Positions 1-5,106 of a DNA stretch of 5,106 bases are shown here, one piece after another. Under the pieces are notes generated by a model. That model saw nothing but the letters and a program-made list of their open reading frames with translations. It was not told where the DNA came from and did no database searches. A program made the translations under genes and the position numbers. Origin of the DNA: Lachnospiraceae bacterium (GTDB lineage Bacteria; Bacillota; Clostridia; Lachnospirales; Lachnospiraceae); the NCBI GenBank assembly GCA_031285465.1, contig JAITWD010000290.1:1-5106 (forward strand). Direction: 5' to 3'. The number at the start of each line of letters is the position of its first letter. The first letter of the stretch is position 1.

Positions 1-146
1 ACATATGCGTCATGACTCTGCCGATTCACCTCTCGCACATATACCCCCGTCAGCGTTAATGACGCTAACACACATACGGAAGTACCCGCAATTATCCAGC
101 GCTCTTTCGCCAGACCGGCCCGGTTTCTTTTTTGATATCTCTTCAT
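1..146 (-). CDS. N-terminal part of a membrane-anchored protein, probably SpoIIQ-like M23 peptidase (runs off window)
   Basis: The first 48 codons are present and the gene continues beyond position 1. The start is ATG at 146-144, preceded by a strong AGGAGGA ribosome binding site at 153-159 with a 6-base spacer. The peptide begins MKRYQKRNRAGLAKERW, a basic cytoplasmic tail, followed by a single hydrophobic segment at about residues 17-37 and then a polar stretch. This is the topology of a single-pass type II membrane protein. It lies 90 bases downstream of spoIID on the same strand. In Clostridioides difficile and many other clostridia spoIID is followed by spoIIQ, a forespore membrane protein with a LytM/M23 domain that binds the mother-cell SpoIIIAH. 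The identification as SpoIIQ rests on position and topology only, because the M23 domain would be outside the window. Another membrane-anchored cell-wall protein is possible. That a gene starts here is well supported; the product name is an inference. Confidence 0.65.
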   Translation of the reverse strand, partial: MKRYQKRNRAGLAKERWIIAGTSVCVLASLTLTGVYVREVNRQSHDAY

Positions 147-213
147 CTTATTTCCTCCTAGAGCTTTTGTGAAACGCATTTAAATAAAAATCAAAGGTTC
201 AACTTTATATGGA

Positions 214-242
214 TAGTTTTTCCCTTTTTTTGCTCTTTATTC
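214..242 (-). promoter_or_regulatory. Weak sigma-F-like promoter candidate before the spoIIQ-like gene
   Basis: On the minus strand GGAAAAACTA (214-223) fits the sigma-F -10 pattern GGNNANAHTR. GAATA (238-242) matches four of five bases of the -35 pattern GYWTA, but the 14-base spacer is slightly short and the region is A-rich, so chance matches are easy. It overlaps the spoIID stop codon. In Bacillus subtilis spoIIQ is transcribed by sigma-F, which makes the position sensible. The gene could equally be cotranscribed with spoIID, since no terminator is visible between them. Confidence 0.27.
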
Positions 243-1223
243 AAATTTTGTCAATTGCGTCTCAGGAAAAAAGTATTCCAGGATTCCAATATAGTCTATT
301 TCAGCAATCGCCATCTCATTAGCGGCAAATTGGCTCATCCCCAGCCCGTGTCCCACCCCCTTCACAGTAAAATTAATTTTATTGCTCCTTTCTTCTATCT
401 GAAAGCAGGCCGAATCAAGTCCCCATATGGCCCTGCATTGCTCACCGCTTAAACTTTGCTCTTCAATTGTGATACGGGTTATATAATCATTGGCATCCCG
501 CTCAATTACCATATCATCGACAAGTAACTCTCCGGTCACCGTTGTCTGAACCGCCTGTTCCCAGGCGGCAATAAATTCACTCTTACTCATCGTAACGCTA
601 CCGGTATATTTGGTGGCAATAAAATCCCGATTGCACACCACCGACACCAGATAGGGGTATTCACCTTCCTTAAAAACCTCTGCTCCATTCCTGGTCTTAC
701 CATTGCTTACTGCAAAATATGGAGCCTTAATCGGTTGATCATGATAGGTTAAAAAAACACCCTGCGTAGAATATACCGCTTCGGTAAAAGTATCATTAGC
801 AAACCCGTGTCCATAGTCCTCATCGGTTATTGTCACGTCCCCCCTAATGGTACCCGTTTCCTTCCATAGCTGTTCCATCAATGCCGTTCGCAGCAAAACC
901 GCCTGGGCTTTCATCGCCTCCAACTCAAATTCACGGTCGATCACGCGGGATAACCGGTCCACTAAATAAATTTCCAGTGGAATACGTTCACTTCCGGCTG
1001 CTGTAATATTTTCCACATAAACCGCTCCCGTATACCGATCCTCACGATCGATCATTTCCAACAACTTTTGACCTTCTACCTCATTACTGCTAACATTATT
1101 AAAAATAGCAGTTATCACATACGGTAATAAAAAAACAAACAAAAGAATCGCTCCCAGATATTTTAAAAAAACACCTGGAACGATTCTTTTATTCTCGACC
1201 ATAATAACGTCTCGTCTTTCCAT
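237..1223 (-). CDS. spoIID: SpoIID/LytB-domain stage II sporulation protein D (lytic transglycosylase)
   Basis: This is a 328-residue protein, close to the 343 residues of Bacillus subtilis SpoIID. SpoIID cleaves glycan strands with lytic transglycosylase activity and works with SpoIIM and SpoIIP to drive engulfment of the forespore; it is anchored in the mother-cell membrane. A basic N-terminus is followed by one transmembrane segment at about residues 17-40. The SpoIID domain follows: FELEAMKAQA at 99-108 contains the expected catalytic glutamate, E100 by alignment with E88 of B. subtilis. SNGKT at 173-177 and GHGLGMSQFAANEMA at 291-305 are family signatures. I see no Cys/His cluster between the catalytic Glu and SNGKT like the zinc site described in the C. 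difficile protein. The ATG at 1223 was chosen because AGAGGTG lies 4 bases upstream; an ATG seven codons further in has no good site. A sigma-E-like promoter lies just upstream, and a likely spoIIQ follows. Confidence 0.93.
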   Translation of the reverse strand: MERRDVIMVENKRIVPGVFLKYLGAILLFVFLLPYVITAIFNNVSSNEVEGQKLLEMIDREDRYTGAVYVENITAAGSERIPLEIYLVDRLSRVIDREFELEAMKAQAVLLRTALMEQLWKETGTIRGDVTITDEDYGHGFANDTFTEAVYSTQGVFLTYHDQPIKAPYFAVSNGKTRNGAEVFKEGEYPYLVSVVCNRDFIATKYTGSVTMSKSEFIAAWEQAVQTTVTGELLVDDMVIERDANDYITRITIEEQSLSGEQCRAIWGLDSACFQIEERSNKINFTVKGVGHGLGMSQFAANEMAIAEIDYIGILEYFFPETQLTKFE

Positions 1224-1239
1224 TGGACACCTCTAAATC

Positions 1240-1269
1240 ATTGTATGACGATGTCCCTACTGGCTATTC
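1240..1269 (-). promoter_or_regulatory. Sigma-E-type promoter of spoIID
   Basis: On the minus strand CATACAAT (1240-1247) is an exact match to the sigma-E -10 consensus CATACAMT. GAATAGC (1263-1269) matches the first five of seven bases of the -35 consensus KMATATT, and the spacer is 15 bases, which is the normal distance. spoIID belongs to the mother-cell sigma-E regulon in B. subtilis, so motif and gene agree. The predicted transcript start, about 1233, falls next to the ribosome binding site (1228-1234), giving a leader of only about 10 bases. Confidence 0.75.
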
Positions 1270-1311
1270 ATTATATGCAACTATTTGTGAGTAATCCATT
1301 AAAACCAACTA

Positions 1312-2433
1312 CTAACCGGCATGATCATATTTGACAAGGTCAACCTGTTGTACACTGCCCACAGCACCCGATTCATACAAAAACATCCCGCTTTGACGGA
1401 TATAACCCTTGGCAACATTACTGTCATTGGTGATCGTGAAATCGGTACTCTGACTGCCCAGACAAATCGCACCAACTCCCTTGTCTGCCAGACCGTAAAG
1501 CTGTCCTTCGCCCTTCTCATCCATCACCCATATCTTAAGCTTATTCCAGATGTCATCGTCTTCATCGATCCATCCGTCACCATCCTCATCATATTTCGCC
1601 AAATCGGCAAACCCATTTCCGGAGGCGGTCCCGAACAGCTCACTGCCATCATTGATCGAACCGTCAGCATTCTTATCGAGTGCCAGATAACCGCTGCCCT
1701 GCTCAAGGCGATTAACCTCATCCTTGACCCCGTCACTATCAATATCGAACAGGATCGTCTGATCGGACAAACCGGCAATATTTCCTTCTAAGTTGATGAC
1801 CAGCGGATCACAGACATTAACCTCAAGCTGCATATAGTTTTCCTCATAATACTCCTGAAAACTGCGGCTCATCTGTAGATCAAGATTAAAATCGATCTCT
1901 CTCCCGTCAGCGCACTTAACCGTTCCGGTTGTACTAAAAGCGGTCGTTTCGGTCTCGGTATAGCTATAAACCTGCTGGTACTCGACAACCCGCACACCAC
2001 CGGACCAGTTCTTTGCGGACGACTCGGCCGGCTTGTTGCCGGTATCAACCTCGCTCGCCGTATTCCGATGATGCTGATCACGGCCGAAAAGGGTCTGGTA
2101 TAAAAAATCAATACACTTCTGCCGGATATCACGCAATTGGGCAATATCTTCGCCCAAGCCGTTAATCCTGCCCGTACCACTGATACGTGATGCCACGCCA
2201 TTGATCCTGGCCCGTAATTCCTCATATTTGTCGGTAGCTGCCATCACGCTACCACCGTTATGGTTTGCACCGGATGGGTCATCCATACCCTCTTCCATGT
2301 TTTGACCGCCCAGTAGTTGGTTGTTCAGGGCATTAGAGCTGGCATTGGTAATGGAAAATCGTAAGTACTTGGTTTCTTGTGAAGTAAAACTTCTGGCGGA
2401 CGCCATTCCTATTGTACTGGAATCTATTCGCAA
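1312..2433 (-). CDS. EF-hand-type calcium-binding protein of unknown function
   Basis: This 373-residue protein starts at TTG. The C-terminal half carries three calcium loops of the DxDxDG type. Loop 1 is DIDSDGVKDE from D230 (D230, D232, D234, D238). Loop 2 is DKNADGSINDGSELFG from D253 (D253, N255, D257, S259, N261, E265). Loop 3 is DEDGDGWIDEDDD from D282 (D282, D284, D286, D290, D293). The surrounding pattern (DPLVINLEGN, GSGYLALDKN, ELFGTASGNGF, LKIW) belongs to a widespread but uncharacterised bacterial family with dockerin- or EF-hand-like loops. The N-terminal half is different: a Ser/Thr-rich start (SSTIGMASARSFTS), a polar Asn/Gly linker, a predicted helical stretch at about residues 67-118, then a beta-rich, Thr-rich stretch. 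There is no Sec signal peptide, no transmembrane segment and no catalytic motif. A secreted or surface role is common for such loops, but the export route is not visible. No functional partner is seen next to it. Confidence 0.85.
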   Translation of the reverse strand: MRIDSSTIGMASARSFTSQETKYLRFSITNASSNALNNQLLGGQNMEEGMDDPSGANHNGGSVMAATDKYEELRARINGVASRISGTGRINGLGEDIAQLRDIRQKCIDFLYQTLFGRDQHHRNTASEVDTGNKPAESSAKNWSGGVRVVEYQQVYSYTETETTAFSTTGTVKCADGREIDFNLDLQMSRSFQEYYEENYMQLEVNVCDPLVINLEGNIAGLSDQTILFDIDSDGVKDEVNRLEQGSGYLALDKNADGSINDGSELFGTASGNGFADLAKYDEDGDGWIDEDDDIWNKLKIWVMDEKGEGQLYGLADKGVGAICLGSQSTDFTITNDSNVAKGYIRQSGMFLYESGAVGSVQQVDLVKYDHAG

Positions 2434-2446
2434 ATTAAACCCCCTT
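2431..2446 (-). promoter_or_regulatory. Ribosome binding site and TTG start deciding the EF-hand gene's N-terminus
   Basis: On the minus strand AAGGGGG (2440-2446) precedes TTG (2431-2433) with a 6-base spacer; it differs from AAGGAGG by one base. Starting here gives MRIDSSTIGMAS, which resembles how members of this protein family begin, as far as I remember them. The same frame stays open upstream to about 2602, but the TTG at 2538-2536 and ATG at 2520-2518 have no ribosome binding site, and the upstream one lies at the T tail of a terminator hairpin. The ATG at 2406 has only a poorly spaced AGGA. Confidence 0.75.
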
Positions 2447-2531
2447 GATTTGGTTGCGGTCACACCAATTGTCCGGCCTGCGCTGCCCTGTCCTCTTCCC
2501 TGATCACACCAGACCACCATGATGATGGTCC

Positions 2532-2585
2532 AAAACAAAAACGGATGTACACCGGAAAATTCCTTTATTCCTTGTGCCCATCCGT
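2532..2585 (-). terminator. Rho-independent terminator-like hairpin with T tail
   Basis: Read on the minus strand, ACGGATG (2585-2579) pairs with CATCCGT (2547-2541). Inside that stem CAC (2576-2574) pairs with GTG (2552-2550), and GGAA (2571-2568) with TTCC (2557-2554), giving a long stem with small internal loops. The closing arm runs directly into TTTTTGTTTT. It lies 112 bases after the ybhJ stop and about 100 bases before the EF-hand start. It most simply ends the ybhJ transcript, but if the promoter at 2649-2675 is real it sits in the leader of the EF-hand mRNA and would act as an attenuator. Confidence 0.75.
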
Positions 2586-2602
2586 GGTTAACCGTTATTA
2601 TT

Positions 2603-2640
2603 CAATATTGATCCATACTGGCCGGTATGGATCAATATTG
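2603..2640. repeat. 38-base inverted repeat (16-bp perfect arms, 6-base loop)
   Basis: CAATATTGATCCATAC (2603-2618) and GTATGGATCAATATTG (2625-2640) are exact reverse complements separated by TGGCCG. On neither strand does a T tract follow immediately, so it is not a standard intrinsic terminator. It lies immediately downstream of the predicted start site of the sigma-D-like promoter, where it would form a hairpin at the very 5' end of the EF-hand mRNA. It could instead be an operator for a dimeric regulator, or a 3' hairpin protecting the ybhJ mRNA. Confidence 0.85.
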
Positions 2641-2648
2641 TATGGTAT

Positions 2649-2675
2649 ATATCGGTATTTTTTGTTTTAACTTTA
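2649..2675 (-). promoter_or_regulatory. Sigma-28/sigma-D-like promoter upstream of the EF-hand gene
   Basis: On the minus strand TAAA (2672-2675), a 15-base A-rich spacer and ACCGATAT (2649-2656) match the motility sigma-factor consensus TAAA-N15-GCCGATAT with a single mismatch. The transcript would start near 2642 and carry a leader of about 210 bases before the TTG start. No sigma-A promoter of comparable quality is visible between the terminator hairpin and the EF-hand gene. The motif is short, so chance is not excluded. Confidence 0.55.
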
Positions 2676-2696
2676 GCATTTATAGGAAAAGTTATC

Positions 2697-4991
2697 CTAA
2701 ACGCGGTTATAGTTGATCAGGCATCCCTTCAGGATAATACGCCGTTCCTCATCGGTCAGGTCTCCCAGTTTAAGGGTAAAACTGCACATGCCCTCCGCCT
2801 TAACAACATAGGCCGTGATGCTATCATTCTTGTTTTCTACCGCCACCTTAATATCGGGAATAAAAAGGTAATCATGATTAGTAAAAGGCAATTCCCCTGC
2901 CTCGATCAAAAAGGGAAGCATTCCCCAGTTTATCAGATTAGAGCGATAACGTTTAGTGGCATATTCAGTGGCAATATTCGCCCATCCGCCTAAAACCTTC
3001 TGACAGGAAGCGGCTTGTTCTCTTGCTGAACCATCACCCGGCTTGACCGCGAAGATGACCGAACCGATGCCAGTATTAGCCGGAGCCGCCTGGGGAAAAT
3101 CCTTTTTAATTGACGCCAGTACCGGCGCCAATTCCACCAAAGCGGTTTCCGGTGCCTGACCATCAATACGGGCTACTTCAGCGGCTTTTACCTCTTTAGC
3201 CAAACCGACATACGCAGGATCTTTACGCGACAGGGTAAACTCTGCCAAGCCTAATGGATTGGAGCGGTAAGAGGAGGTTTCCCCTGAGGGGATCAACTCG
3301 TCGGTAGTGGTCACCGGATCATGTATTTCGGCGATCACCTTTAGGAGCAGATGATCGGTCAATGCCGACATGGTCGGCCAATCTTTAATATTGGGGCCCA
3401 ATTGGATTTCGGTAGCGGGTTTGGCTTTTCCCCATGCATCAAAGACCCGATGGGCATAAATATTTTGGTCAAAGAAATAACGATGGCTGGTACGCGGTCC
3501 ATTATATTCGGTAGCCGGAGTCAGGCGACCCTGATTGGCCGCCGTCGCCGCGATTGAACGGGCATCCATAAGCGCAACCGAGGCAATCTGTCCATTTTGA
3601 AGCTTAGACCCCTCCCGATTGGGGAAATTCCGGGTTGAATGGCGGATACTAAACGAATTATTGGCCGGTGTGTCACCTGCACCAAAACACGGACCACAAA
3701 AGGCGGTCTTTAGAACCGCTCCGGTTTCCAGAATGGTTGCGGCACAGCCATTTTTGATCAGTTCCATATATATCGGTGTGGATGCCGGATACACACTCAA
3801 AGTAAACCCATCCGCACCGGTTGAGGTACCCTGCAAAATCTGCGCAGCTTCACAGATATTTTCAAACCCACCACCAGCACAACCGGCAATAATACCCTGG
3901 TCGACATACACCCGTCCATCCCTGATCTTATCCTGCAAGGAGTAATTGACCGCACCGTCAAGACTGACCGATGCCCGCTGCTCAACCTCTCTTAGTATCT
4001 CAACCGGATTGGCATTAACCGCTTCAATCGTGTAGGTATTGCTGGGATGAAAGGGCATGGCGATCATCGGGCGCACCGCACTTAAATCCACCGTAATGAC
4101 CCCGTCATAATAAGCTACCGTCGCCGGCTTAAGTTCCCGATAGTCCGCCTTGCGTCCATGGATCTCATAATATTCTTTGATCGTATCATCGGTGGTCCAA
4201 ATCGAAGACAGGCAGGTGGTTTCGGTGGTCATGACATCAATCCCCATCCGGAAATCGGCACTTAAGCCTGCCACTCCCGGACCGGCAAATTCCATAACCT
4301 TGTTCTTAACATATCCATTGGCAAAAACCGCTCCGATGATCGCCAGTGCCACATCCTGCGGTCCGACCCCCACAACCGGTGTCCCTGTCAAATAAACCAG
4401 CACCACCTCCGGCCGCTTAATATCATAGGTCTGCTCCAACAACTGTTTAACCAGTTCCGGTCCGCCCTCGCCCATCGCCATCGTCCCCAACGCTCCGTAG
4501 CGGGTATGAGAGTCACTTCCCAGGATCATTGCCCCACCGGCTGCCATCATTTCTCGGGCATACTGATGGATGACCGCCTGATGAGGCGGCACATATACCC
4601 CGCCATATTTCCTGGCACAGCTTAACCCAAACATATGATCATCTTCATTAATAGTCCCGCCAACCGCACAGAGGGAATTGTGACAGTTGGTCAGTACATA
4701 GGGAACCGGAAAACGGGTCAGGCCCGATGCCCTTGCCGTTTGAATGATACCCACAAAGGTAATATCATGCGAAATAAGTTTATCAAAACGCACCTTTAGA
4801 TCATCCATATTCCCTGATGTATTGTGTGCCGCCAAAATATCATATGCAATGGTACCCCTGGCGGCCTCCTCTTTGCCGATCGCTCTGCCCGCTTTAGCCG
4901 CAAGTGCCTGTCCACCTTCCGGCCCTGGCGTATCGGGGATTATTTCGCTGTTATTCACTAAATATGCACCTGTGTTAAGTAAGGTTACCAT
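2697..4991 (-). CDS. ybhJ: YbhJ-type hydratase of the aconitase superfamily
   Basis: This complete 764-residue protein is similar in length and in most motifs to E. coli YbhJ (about 750 residues), whose substrate is unknown. The aconitase plan is clear. DDH at 117-119 resembles the DH active-site pair and SDSHT at 159-163 is the classic motif. The 4Fe-4S ligands would be C371 (IIAGCAGGG) and C432/C435 (FCGPCFGAGD). Substrate-binding arginines correspond to R454 and R459 in STRNFPNRE and R576 in SYRSNP. The swivel domain carries GDGSAREQ (652-659), whose S655 matches the catalytic serine of aconitase; the following serine is Ala here. TTDEL replaces the aconitase TTDHI. These two changes are also in YbhJ as I recall it, so they mark the subfamily. 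The reaction is presumably reversible hydration/dehydration of a hydroxy-carboxylic acid; citrate is not assured. ATG 4991 follows AGGAGGA (5001-5007) by 9 bases. Confidence 0.95.
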   Translation of the reverse strand: MVTLLNTGAYLVNNSEIIPDTPGPEGGQALAAKAGRAIGKEEAARGTIAYDILAAHNTSGNMDDLKVRFDKLISHDITFVGIIQTARASGLTRFPVPYVLTNCHNSLCAVGGTINEDDHMFGLSCARKYGGVYVPPHQAVIHQYAREMMAAGGAMILGSDSHTRYGALGTMAMGEGGPELVKQLLEQTYDIKRPEVVLVYLTGTPVVGVGPQDVALAIIGAVFANGYVKNKVMEFAGPGVAGLSADFRMGIDVMTTETTCLSSIWTTDDTIKEYYEIHGRKADYRELKPATVAYYDGVITVDLSAVRPMIAMPFHPSNTYTIEAVNANPVEILREVEQRASVSLDGAVNYSLQDKIRDGRVYVDQGIIAGCAGGGFENICEAAQILQGTSTGADGFTLSVYPASTPIYMELIKNGCAATILETGAVLKTAFCGPCFGAGDTPANNSFSIRHSTRNFPNREGSKLQNGQIASVALMDARSIAATAANQGRLTPATEYNGPRTSHRYFFDQNIYAHRVFDAWGKAKPATEIQLGPNIKDWPTMSALTDHLLLKVIAEIHDPVTTTDELIPSGETSSYRSNPLGLAEFTLSRKDPAYVGLAKEVKAAEVARIDGQAPETALVELAPVLASIKKDFPQAAPANTGIGSVIFAVKPGDGSAREQAASCQKVLGGWANIATEYATKRYRSNLINWGMLPFLIEAGELPFTNHDYLFIPDIKVAVENKNDSITAYVVKAEGMCSFTLKLGDLTDEERRIILKGCLINYNRV

Positions 4992-5000
4992 TACTGTATT

Positions 5001-5007
5001 TCCTCCT
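5001..5007 (-). promoter_or_regulatory. Ribosome binding site of ybhJ, overlapping an upstream stop codon
   Basis: AGGAGGA on the minus strand lies 9 bases before the ybhJ ATG. It fixes the start, because no other start codon with such a site is nearby. The TAG at 5006-5008 that closes the upstream open frame shares its last two bases with this site, an arrangement typical of translationally coupled operon genes. Confidence 0.85.
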
Positions 5008-5106
5008 AAAAATAATTATCATTACTGTTCACTTCTTGTCCAGAGTTTCTTCTGGTTACTGCCACAAAGGCACCACCTACCGAACATCCGTTAATCATTA
5101 TACCAT
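5006..5106 (-). CDS. Possible 3' end of an unidentified gene upstream of ybhJ (5' end outside window)
   Basis: One minus-strand frame is open from the window edge for 32 codons and ends at TAG (5006-5008), 14 bases before the ybhJ start. The peptide ends with INGCSVGGAFVAVTRRNSG and then a polar Asn-rich tail. The other two minus frames stop within five codons of the edge. A stop lying inside the next gene's ribosome binding site is what an operon neighbour would show. Against this, a frame of this length is open by chance fairly often, and I do not recognise the peptide. The stretch also contains TATAAT (5097-5102), so it could instead be a promoter and leader of ybhJ. Confidence 0.45.
   Translation of the reverse strand, partial: GIMINGCSVGGAFVAVTRRNSGQEVNSNDNYF

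Noticed and set aside
249..254. TTGACA on the minus strand at the end of spoIID as a -35 box for the next gene.
   Set aside because: At 16-18 bases downstream there is only an A run, nothing resembling TATAAT; the hexamer encodes the last residues of SpoIID.
1270..1275. TATAAT upstream of spoIID as a sigma-A promoter.
   Set aside because: No acceptable -35 hexamer lies 16-18 bases upstream, and the adjacent sigma-E motif is a better fit to both sequence and gene.
1321..1791. A 156-codon open frame on the plus strand opposite the EF-hand gene.
   Set aside because: It is antisense to a gene with clear calcium loops, has no ribosome binding site and no recognisable motif. It exists because the Asp/Gly-rich coding strand yields few stops on the complement.
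2512..2530. Small inverted repeats around ACCAT-CATC-ATGGT on the minus strand.
   Set aside because: The stem is only 5 bp with overlapping alternatives, mostly from the ATC triplet run, and there is no T tract; too weak to call.
2434..2538. A longer EF-hand protein starting at TTG 2538 with 35 extra residues.
   Set aside because: That start lies in the T tail of the terminator hairpin and has no ribosome binding site. The extra residues are compositionally unlike the rest, while TTG 2433 has a good site.
5040..5072. Two small hairpins (TGCC/GGCA at 5060-5072 and CCAGA/TCTGG at 5040-5055) as a riboswitch-like leader of ybhJ.
   Set aside because: The stems are only 4-5 bp, match no riboswitch class I know, and the stretch reads as a plausible coding tail.
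4744..5094. A 116-codon open frame on the plus strand over the start of ybhJ.
   Set aside because: It lies antisense to the well-supported N-terminus of ybhJ, has no ribosome binding site and no family features.
5097..5102. TATAAT on the minus strand as a sigma-A -10 box for ybhJ.
   Set aside because: The -35 region is outside the window, and the hexamer falls in a frame that may be coding, so a promoter cannot be claimed.

Overview
The window looks like chromosome of an endospore-lineage Firmicute (class Clostridia). The evidence is a SpoIID-type engulfment protein behind a sigma-E-like promoter, strong AGGAGG ribosome binding sites, A/T-rich intergenic regions and a moderate-GC coding style. 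A Eubacterium/Acetobacterium-type anaerobe would fit, but that is a guess from gene content; no phylogenetic marker is present. All genes are on the minus strand, so in transcription order the window is read from 5106 down to 1.

Layout in transcription order: (1) 5106-5006, a possible 3' end of an unidentified gene whose stop codon lies inside the ribosome binding site of the next gene. (2) 4991-2697, a complete 764-residue aconitase-superfamily hydratase that closely resembles E. coli YbhJ, with the iron-sulfur cysteines and most catalytic residues visible. (3) 2696-2434, a 263-base intergenic region with three pieces of structure: a sigma-28/sigma-D-like promoter, a 16-bp perfect inverted repeat starting almost at the predicted transcript 5' end, and a strong intrinsic-terminator-like hairpin with a T tail. 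(4) 2433-1312, a 373-residue protein with three EF-hand-type calcium loops, most likely starting at a TTG codon. (5) 1311-1224, a short intergenic region with a near-consensus sigma-E promoter. (6) 1223-237, spoIID. (7) 146-1, the first 48 codons of a membrane-anchored protein that by position and topology is probably the SpoIIQ-like M23 protein.

The spoIID and spoIIQ-like pair would act together at the engulfment stage of sporulation: SpoIID as a peptidoglycan lytic transglycosylase in the mother cell, and SpoIIQ as the forespore half of the intercellular complex. A sigma-E signal before spoIID and a weak sigma-F-like signal before the second gene agree with that division of labour. The hydratase and the EF-hand protein appear to be separate units with no visible link to sporulation.

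The least explained part is the EF-hand gene and its leader: a flagellar/motility-type promoter, a hairpin at the mRNA 5' end, a terminator before the coding region and a protein without a Sec signal. No mobile element, CRISPR array, tRNA or rRNA was seen.
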